From Gammaproteobacteria bacterium (GTDB lineage Bacteria; Pseudomonadota; Gammaproteobacteria; JAABTG01): DNA of 11,354 nt. The number at the start of each line of letters is the position of its first letter. Positions within the stretch are counted from its first letter, which is position 1. The notes beneath the pieces are model-generated. The model made no database searches and was not told where the DNA came from. It saw only the letters and a program-made list of their open reading frames with translations. Shown here piece after piece: positions 6,654 through 11,354 of this stretch. The translations under genes were made by a program, and so were the position numbers. The stretch covers positions 1 to 11,354 of the forward strand of contig JASJBY010000105.1 in assembly GCA_030066245.1 (NCBI GenBank), in the 5' to 3' direction.

Positions 6654-7652
6654 TTAGTCAACAGTCAATGCTATCTTGCCCAGCATGCCGCCCTGCTCGA
6701 GCAGACGGTGGGCTTCCGCCGCGTCTTCCAACGGCAGCGTGTGACTGAGGTGCACGTGCAGCTGGTCCTGGTTGAACAGGTGGGTGCACTCGTCCAGGAT
6801 TCGGCTCTGGTGGTGTCGTGCATCAGGCAGTCCGTCGTACATGGGCGTGAGCATGAGCTCCAGGCTGACCCGCAGATTGCGGATCCGGGCCACCTTCCAG
6901 TCCGTGTGCGCCGGCGGCTCGAGGATGGTCACCAGGTCCCCGTAGTGGCGCACGGCCTCGAAGCTCTTGACGAAGGTATCTCCGCCCACGGTGTCGAATC
7001 CGATGTCCACACCCACGCCGTCTGTCCAGGCCAGGGTGGCGTCGGCGAAGTCCGTGGTTCTGTAGTCGATCACCTCATCGGCGCCCAACTCGCCGACCAG
7101 TGCGGCTTTCTCAGGTGAGCTGACCGTAGTGCAAACGCGACAATGGGTGTGCTTGGCGAGCTGGATGGCCACGTGGCCGACGCCACCTGCGCCGGCATGC
7201 ACAAGCACGTTCTGGCGTGGCTGTACGCACGCCCGGTCATGGAGAGACTCCCAGGCGGTGATGAGGATAAGGGGTGCCGCCGCGGCTTCGGCGAAGCCGA
7301 TGGACTCCGGCTTCTTGGACGCAAAGCGTTCGTCCACGACGGCGTATTCTGCATAGTTGCCGGGCTCGCCCCCGATGCCGCCGTTGCAGAAATAGACCTC
7401 GTGGCCGGGCTTGAAACGGCTCACCTCGTCGCCGACTGCCTCCACGATGCCTGCACCGTCGCAGCCGAGCACGCACGGCAGGTTGTCCGGGTAGTAGGTG
7501 CCCCGGCTGCGCAGCTTCGTGTCCACGGGATTAACGCCTGCCGCCTTGATGCGCACCAGAATTTGCCGCCCTGCGGGCAGGCCGGGCTCGGGAATATCCG
7601 CTACCTTCAAGACCTCGGGACCTCCCGGGGCCGTCATCACGACTGCTTTCAT
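6654..7652 (-). CDS. NADPH:quinone oxidoreductase-like MDR family enzyme
   Basis: The protein has 332 residues from the ATG at 7652 and starts MKAVVMTAPGGPEVLKV. It has the two-domain fold of medium-chain dehydrogenases/reductases: a GroES-like N-terminal domain with KAAGVNPVDTKLRSRG (36-51) and a Rossmann domain with the nucleotide motif HAGAGGVGHVAIQLAK (152-167). The four-cysteine structural zinc site of classical alcohol dehydrogenases is not seen, so it most likely reduces quinones or enones with NADPH rather than oxidising alcohols. The frame is open to a GTG at 7775, but family resemblance starts at the chosen ATG. The stop overlaps a possible TTG start of the hydrolase gene, indicating one transcription unit. 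It is divergent from the reductive dehalogenase operon; a role there is not supported by sequence. Confidence 0.87.
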   Translation of the reverse strand: MKAVVMTAPGGPEVLKVADIPEPGLPAGRQILVRIKAAGVNPVDTKLRSRGTYYPDNLPCVLGCDGAGIVEAVGDEVSRFKPGHEVYFCNGGIGGEPGNYAEYAVVDERFASKKPESIGFAEAAAAPLILITAWESLHDRACVQPRQNVLVHAGAGGVGHVAIQLAKHTHCRVCTTVSSPEKAALVGELGADEVIDYRTTDFADATLAWTDGVGVDIGFDTVGGDTFVKSFEAVRHYGDLVTILEPPAHTDWKVARIRNLRVSLELMLTPMYDGLPDARHHQSRILDECTHLFNQDQLHVHLSHTLPLEDAAEAHRLLEQGGMLGKIALTVD

Positions 7653-7749
7653 TTCGAATCGCTCGGTGTCGCGCTCGGAGCGCATCTCGGGAAATCGTCC
7701 ATCTGGCTGCCGTCGTCCATGGCGGTGAGGACCGCGGGAGGGGGCTTTT

Positions 7750-7761
7750 GCCACGCGTGGC
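7750..7761. promoter_or_regulatory. Perfect 12-bp palindrome, possible operator
   Basis: GCCACGCGTGGC reads the same on both strands. It lies between the divergent MDR gene and the rdh operon, 260 bp upstream of rdhA. It could be bound by a dimeric regulator, but GC-rich palindromes of this size also occur by chance. Confidence 0.25.
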
Positions 7762-7868
7762 CTGCTATTGTCCACGATTGGCCCGAGAGATGGCCAGTCC
7801 GTGTTTCCCCCCCGACTGCCGCATCGGTGTCCGGTTAGGGCCGTACCGGCATGAGTGGCCGGGACCGT

Positions 7869-7889
7869 CGGCCGCAGGAATAGCGGCCG
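7869..7889. repeat. Inverted repeat upstream of rdhA
   Basis: CGGCCGC (7869-7875) and GCGGCCG (7883-7889) are perfect 7-bp arms around the loop AGGAATA. If transcribed as part of the rdhA leader it would form a stable GC hairpin about 130 nt before the start codon. No T-run follows. An operator or a leader structure are both possible. Confidence 0.35.
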
Positions 7890-8009
7890 TCGAGCCTACA
7901 GGGAGGTATTCACGGCGTGTCCCGGCGGCTCGTACCGGTATGGCCACCACCGCGAATGCGTAACCGATCACGGATGCTTCGCGCCGCCAAGGGTCCTGGC
8001 TTCAAGTGT

Positions 8010-8016
8010 GGAGGTG
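8010..8016 (+). promoter_or_regulatory. Ribosome binding site of rdhA
   Basis: GGAGGTG lies five bases before the ATG at 8022. It supports this start over the in-frame GTG at 7917, which has its own but more distant GGGAGGT (7901-7907, 9-base spacing). Confidence 0.7.
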
Positions 8017-8021
8017 CAATC

Positions 8022-9554
8022 ATGACGACTGAAACGCCGAAAACGAAGGCCCCCAAGAACCAGGCCAGCGGACCGCCGACCAGAGAACCCAAGGTTTCAC
8101 CCGCCAACGGCCCGGAAGATGCGCCGGTCGATCCCACACGACGCACCTTCTTCAAGCGCGTGGCCATCGGTGGCGGCGCTGCCCTCGCTGCGGGCGGCGC
8201 CGCCTTCGCAGCGACCCAGGCGGCCATCCGCGGACGCCCCGTGGACGACGTTGACGAGTTCATCAAAACCGACGACACGTTCAGGCCCAAAGACCAGCGG
8301 GACGTGGTGCTCACCTTTGCGACTAGCAAGCAGCTCAATGAGGAACATCCCGAGCGCAGCGAGCAGTACAGTCGCCTCAACGAAAAGCAGTTCCATTTTC
8401 ACGAGGCCGCGCTCCATTTCGAGCACCGCTTGCCCTGGGACAACAGCAAACCCGGCTTCACCCAAAAGGATCGCGCCCTGCACCACGCGGCCTGGTACCC
8501 TCTCGACGCGTCGGAATCACACAGCATGGCTTTCTGTCAGCCCAACACGCGCATGTTGAGCTGGGATCAGTCGGACGTGGAGAAGGAGCAATACCAGTTC
8601 AAGTCGAAGCAGGAGGCAGCCACGTCCATCAAGAGCGCCGCGCGCGTGTGGGGTGCGACCCGTTGCGGCATCACCCGGCGCGACAAGCGCTGGGATTACG
8701 ATCCACTCTACGACATCCTGAATGAGCGCACCTTGAGCTGGGAGAAGGACTTCCCCTTCGAGCCCAAGACGGTCATCGTCATGCTGACTCCCATGGACTA
8801 CGACAACATTGCCACCGCGCCGGGCTGGACCGCAGAAGGCACGGTCGGCGACGGGTATGTCATGATGGCCAAAATGGCCAATCAGATGGCGAAGTTCATC
8901 CGCGGCCTGGGCTACCACGCCGTCGGCGCCGGCAACGACCTGAGCAGCAGCGTGGCCTATGCGGTCATGGCCGGTCTCGGCGAGTGCGGCCGACATGCGC
9001 AGTTGATGGTGCCCGGCATCGGCCCTCGCTGCCGCATTTGCAAGGTGTATACGGACTTCGAGTTTGTCGAGTACGACAAACCCCACGACTGGGGCATGAC
9101 CACGTTTTGCCTGAGCTGTGGGGAGTGTGCCAAGGCCTGCCCCTCGGGCGCCCTACCCCTGGTCGACAGCGTGGACAGTGGATTCGGCTTCAAGCCCACC
9201 TACGAGAACAGTGATGAGCCCGGATATACGTGGAACAACCAGGTCGGAGTGCAAAAGTTCTATTCTGACGCCAAGAAGTGCTTCGATTTCTGGATTGAAA
9301 ACGACAGTGCGTGCGGCAATTGCATTGCCGCGTGCACCTTCAACGAGCCCGACTACTGGCATCATTGGCTGAGCATGGCAGCAACCACGGTCGCACCGGG
9401 CTTTCTCCACGGACTCATGTCCCACATGCATCCGCTGTTCGGGTACGGCGCGACTGACGATCCGGCCAAGGTGGAGAAGTTCTGGAAGACCGGCGAGGGC
9501 ATGCGCGTCAATCCGAGCATGAAGAACAACATCGGCACCGCCGGCAAGGCCTGA
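8022..9554 (+). CDS. rdhA: Reductive dehalogenase catalytic subunit
   Basis: The protein has 510 residues. A Tat signal is seen at TRRTFFKRVAIGGGAALAAG (39-58; R40, R41), after an unusually long proline/lysine-rich n-region, so the folded enzyme is exported to the periplasm. The C-terminal part has two [4Fe-4S] motifs: C363-C366-C369-C373-P and C420-x10-C431-C434-C438. Between signal and clusters lies the corrinoid-binding region. Y279, N305 and R338 (in GPRCRICKVYTD) have the same mutual spacing as Y246, N272 and R305 of Sulfurospirillum PceA, which act in proton donation and halide handling, so the active site looks intact. RdhA enzymes use reduced cobalamin to replace a halogen by hydrogen; the substrate cannot be told. 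The gene is followed after 11 bp by rdhB. It is the Tat-exported respiratory type, not the cytosolic NpRdhA catabolic type. The last Cys motif ends CTFN rather than the usual CP. Confidence 0.93.
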   Translation: MTTETPKTKAPKNQASGPPTREPKVSPANGPEDAPVDPTRRTFFKRVAIGGGAALAAGGAAFAATQAAIRGRPVDDVDEFIKTDDTFRPKDQRDVVLTFATSKQLNEEHPERSEQYSRLNEKQFHFHEAALHFEHRLPWDNSKPGFTQKDRALHHAAWYPLDASESHSMAFCQPNTRMLSWDQSDVEKEQYQFKSKQEAATSIKSAARVWGATRCGITRRDKRWDYDPLYDILNERTLSWEKDFPFEPKTVIVMLTPMDYDNIATAPGWTAEGTVGDGYVMMAKMANQMAKFIRGLGYHAVGAGNDLSSSVAYAVMAGLGECGRHAQLMVPGIGPRCRICKVYTDFEFVEYDKPHDWGMTTFCLSCGECAKACPSGALPLVDSVDSGFGFKPTYENSDEPGYTWNNQVGVQKFYSDAKKCFDFWIENDSACGNCIAACTFNEPDYWHHWLSMAATTVAPGFLHGLMSHMHPLFGYGATDDPAKVEKFWKTGEGMRVNPSMKNNIGTAGKA

Positions 9555-9565
9555 AGGAGACGAAG

Positions 9566-9853
9566 ATGGAAAGCATTCAATGGTTTCTCCTGGGTGTGCT
9601 GTTCACGCTCTGCGTGTTCGGCTTCGCCTATGCCTCGGTTCGAGTCAAGGCGCCGTGGTATGCCTGGGTGGTGCTCATCGGTGGCGCATTCCTGGTCATG
9701 TTCGGCATTGCCTGGTCCGGGTCTTCCTTCATTGAGGGCATACCCGTCTCCGGCGCCATGGGACTGACGCTGTTCACCGGCCCGGGTATCATCGCCATGA
9801 CCCTCGCCTGGCGGTACTGGGTGGCGCCCGGCCTGAAAGCTGAAAACGGATAA
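9566..9853 (+). CDS. rdhB: Reductive dehalogenase membrane anchor
   Basis: The protein has 95 residues and three membrane segments at about 5-24, 31-50 and 63-83. The block FGIAWSGSSFIEGIPVSGAM (46-65) with E57 resembles the conserved loop of RdhB anchors, which often reads SSxxEGEPQA. Positive residues in the first loop (VRVKAPW) place that loop inside, so the E57 loop faces the periplasm where RdhA would dock. RdhB proteins are usually 75-105 residues, so length fits. AGGAGA lies six bases before the ATG, and the stop TAA overlaps the next ATG by one base (TAATG), indicating coupled translation with rdhC. The assignment rests on position after rdhA, topology and this loop. Confidence 0.87.
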   Translation: MESIQWFLLGVLFTLCVFGFAYASVRVKAPWYAWVVLIGGAFLVMFGIAWSGSSFIEGIPVSGAMGLTLFTGPGIIAMTLAWRYWVAPGLKAENG

Positions 9854-11097
9854 TGGCGGCCACCAAAGGACTCCGGGCCGTCTGGGAGCGGCTGGCGTTT
9901 CCCCTTGGGTTCACAACCCTTGTAATCGCGTTCGTCCTCGGACAGATAGCTGCCCAGCCGGATTACCAGGCGTTGCTCAAGGAGCTGCTCGCCGACCACA
10001 CGCTGACTCGGGTGACGGAAGCGGAAGGCGGCCAGATCGTCTTCCGCGACGAGACCGAGGGCAACTACGTGGTTATCTCCGAAGCCGAAGGCTACGGTGG
10101 CCCGCTGATCATCGGTATCAGGGCGAGCGCCGAGGGCAAGATCGCCGAGATTCTTAATCTGCGGAACAAGGAAACCCCGGCCTATTTCGAAAAATTGAGA
10201 AGGAGCCGTTTCTTTCATCAATTCGCCGGAAAGACCGTTTCCGCCGACTTCCTGCTGGGCGAGGACATTGATGCCGTGTCGGGGGCGACCATATCGTCCC
10301 AGGGCTTCACGACTGCCGTGCGCAATGCCATGCACATTGCCGCCACCGAACATTTCAAGCTGAAGCCCACCTGGAAGCAGCCGGCATGGAAGGTCGGCGT
10401 CAACGAGATCGGTCTAATCGCTGTTTTCGCCCTGGCTTTCTTCGTGTCCTACGCCAAGGGCCGGATCGCGAAGTACGGCAGGCTCGCGATGCCGCTGGTG
10501 GCATTGGGGTTCGTCGGCATCTACACCAACTCGTCCCTGTCGGTGGGGCAGCTGGCCGGCATCGTCCTGGGCTTTGTGCCGGACTTCAAGGAGCACACCC
10601 TGTGGTGGATCATGATGACCGGTGTGTTGGGCAGCGTGCTGATTCTTGGCAAGAACATCTACTGCGGGCAGGTCTGCCCCTTCCAGTACGTGCAGCGAGG
10701 CCTGAACAAGATCAGCGGCATCAACCTGGCGGTTCGGCCCGGCGTGCAGAAAGCGTCCCGGACAGTGGTGGGCTGGATGACCTGGACGGCACTCATGTTG
10801 ATTTTCCTATCCTCCCACCCGACGCTGGGATCCTACGAGCCCTTTTCCATGATGTTCTCGCTCACCGGGGCGGGCATACAATGGTATATCCTGCCCTTGT
10901 CCCTGGTTGGTTCCTTTTTCGTGTTGAACTTCTGGTGCCGACTGTTCTGCCCCGTGGGCCTGGTTCTGAACGACACGGTGCGGGTACGACGCTCGATGCT
11001 CGGTCGTTTCCGGAAGCGCACGGCCAAGCCGGTGGCCGTCGACGTGCTGCCGGGCGATCCGGGAGACACAGGTGATCTATGGCGAAAAGACAGCTGA
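9853..11097 (+). CDS. rdhC: RdhC/PceC-like FMN-binding, NosR-type membrane electron carrier
   Basis: The protein has 414 residues. A membrane segment (about 14-33) is followed by a periplasmic FMN-binding domain (about 60-165) with the flavinylation motif VSGATIS (142-148), and then by five membrane segments (about 184-200, 211-226, 250-268, 305-321, 343-360). Two CxxxCP motifs, C271/C275 and C362/C366, sit on the cytoplasmic side by the positive-inside rule and probably bind Fe-S clusters as in NapH and NosR. NosR/NirI-type proteins such as PceC of Desulfitobacterium and Dehalobacter carry an FMN covalently attached by ApbE and are proposed to move electrons from menaquinol to periplasmic reductases. 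Here the acceptor would be S148, where Thr is usual. Gene order rdhA-rdhB-rdhC supports an electron-supply role. A basic C-tail (RVRRSMLGRFRKR) follows the last segment. Confidence 0.87.
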   Translation: MAATKGLRAVWERLAFPLGFTTLVIAFVLGQIAAQPDYQALLKELLADHTLTRVTEAEGGQIVFRDETEGNYVVISEAEGYGGPLIIGIRASAEGKIAEILNLRNKETPAYFEKLRRSRFFHQFAGKTVSADFLLGEDIDAVSGATISSQGFTTAVRNAMHIAATEHFKLKPTWKQPAWKVGVNEIGLIAVFALAFFVSYAKGRIAKYGRLAMPLVALGFVGIYTNSSLSVGQLAGIVLGFVPDFKEHTLWWIMMTGVLGSVLILGKNIYCGQVCPFQYVQRGLNKISGINLAVRPGVQKASRTVVGWMTWTALMLIFLSSHPTLGSYEPFSMMFSLTGAGIQWYILPLSLVGSFFVLNFWCRLFCPVGLVLNDTVRVRRSMLGRFRKRTAKPVAVDVLPGDPGDTGDLWRKDS

Positions 11098-11279
11098 AAC
11101 CGTGGCACTACCAGGTGACGACCGCCCTAGCGGTCGTCACACTGCTTTGCGTCGTAGCGTTCTTCGGCCAGACTTTCAGATCCTTCTTCATGACCGACCA
11201 GGACCCGGTGCTGGTCGCCATTGAGCGAATTAAGGAGAGGCAGGCCGACAAGCCCATCCAAAAACCCGCTCTCCCTTGA
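11079..11279 (+). CDS. Small single-span membrane protein at the end of the rdh operon
   Basis: The protein has 66 residues. AGGTGA lies three bases before the ATG, and the gene overlaps the end of rdhC by 19 bases in another frame, so translation is probably coupled. A basic N-terminus (MAKRQLKPWHYQ) and one hydrophobic segment (about 13-31) predict N-in, C-out topology, placing the tail (VLVAIERIKERQ and beyond) in the periplasm with RdhA. I do not recognise a family. Residues from D57 (KPIQKPALP) are encoded by the first unit of the 43-bp repeat, and the stop lies in that unit's hairpin loop, so the original C-terminus may have been shorter, longer or different. A small accessory subunit of the RdhABC complex is a guess from position only. 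Confidence 0.6.
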   Translation: MAKRQLKPWHYQVTTALAVVTLLCVVAFFGQTFRSFFMTDQDPVLVAIERIKERQADKPIQKPALP

Positions 11280-11354
11280 GGGAGAGACCGACAAGCCCAC
11301 CCAAAAAACCCCTCTCCCTTGAGGCAGAGGCCGACAAGCCCATCCAAAAACCCC
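11245..11354. repeat. 43-bp tandem repeat array with hairpins (cut by window edge)
   Basis: Units begin with CCGACAAGCCCA at 11245, 11288 and 11331, exactly 43 bp apart; the third is cut after 24 bases. Each unit continues with CCAAAAA(A)CCC and CTCTCCCTTGAGG. In unit 1 CTCTCCC (11269-11275) and GGGAGAG (11280-11286) form a perfect 7-bp stem with loop TTGA. In unit 2 the equivalent stem CCTCTCCC/GGCAGAGG has one mismatch. On the minus strand each stem is followed by a run of five or six T, so each unit looks like a leftward intrinsic terminator. REP-like elements with such CTCTCCC/GGGAGAG cores are common after genes in GC-rich gammaproteobacteria (from memory). Confidence 0.85.

Larger units (their letters stand above)
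7653..8021. other. Intergenic region upstream of the rdh operon
   Basis: No independent gene is supported in these 369 bp. Seen are a perfect 12-bp palindrome (7750-7761), a hairpin-forming inverted repeat (7869-7889), two near-identical 12-mers CGTACCGGYATG (7842-7853 and 7931-7942), and an in-frame GTG at 7917 with its own GGGAGGT that could extend rdhA. I see no convincing sigma-70 boxes and no FNR-like (TTGAT-N4-ATCAA) site. Confidence 0.5.

Noticed and set aside
7143..7838. Plus-strand frame of 231 codons opposite the MDR gene
   Set aside because: Antisense shadow; the MDR enzyme on the other strand has clear GroES-like and Rossmann motifs.
11245..11354. CRISPR array
   Set aside because: Units are contiguous 43-bp tandem copies with no unique spacers, and no cas genes are nearby.

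Overview
The window looks like a chromosomal piece of a GC-rich gammaproteobacterium. The evidence is a Coq7-type demethoxyubiquinone hydroxylase (found in ubiquinone-making Alpha-, Beta- and Gammaproteobacteria), a cut ribosomal L13 gene on the left edge with a good sigma-70 promoter, and the mix of housekeeping neighbours. Placement below class level is not possible from the sequence alone.

Layout, left to right. (1) 1-143, minus: 5' part of rplM with its promoter. (2) 144-499: intergenic region with two inverted repeats, the rplM promoter, a textbook Rho-independent terminator reading leftward, and a possible promoter-to-terminator small RNA. (3) 500-814, minus: small thioredoxin-like [2Fe-2S] ferredoxin, divergent by 36 bp from (4) 851-2173, plus: GlcF-like Fe-S protein with two CCG domains, then (5) 2313-2957, plus: coq7. 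(6) 3057-3671, minus: a CULT (cereblon thalidomide-binding) domain protein with an unclear start, divergent from (7) 3764-5791, plus: OPT-family transporter. (8) 5816-6622 and 6654-7652, minus: a membrane-anchored alpha/beta hydrolase and a quinone-oxidoreductase-like MDR enzyme, probably co-transcribed. (9) 7653-8021: intergenic region with two palindromes. (10) 8022-11279, plus: a compact four-gene reductive dehalogenase operon (rdhA, rdhB, an FMN-binding NosR/PceC-like rdhC, and a small single-span membrane protein). (11) 11245-11354: a 43-bp tandem repeat with hairpins, running off the right edge and forming the last codons of the small protein.

How the parts work together. The right third is a plausible respiratory module. 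RdhC would take electrons from the quinone pool through cytoplasmic Fe-S centres and a periplasmic FMN domain. RdhA, a corrinoid/2x[4Fe-4S] enzyme exported by the Tat pathway and held at the membrane by RdhB, would use them to remove halogen from an organohalide. No regulator, corrinoid-synthesis gene or Tat chaperone (RdhT) is visible nearby. A probable organohalide-respiring module in an organism that makes ubiquinone by an O2-dependent step is the most unusual aspect of the window. The CULT protein, the 3' repeat array and the small RNA candidate are the next most interesting points.
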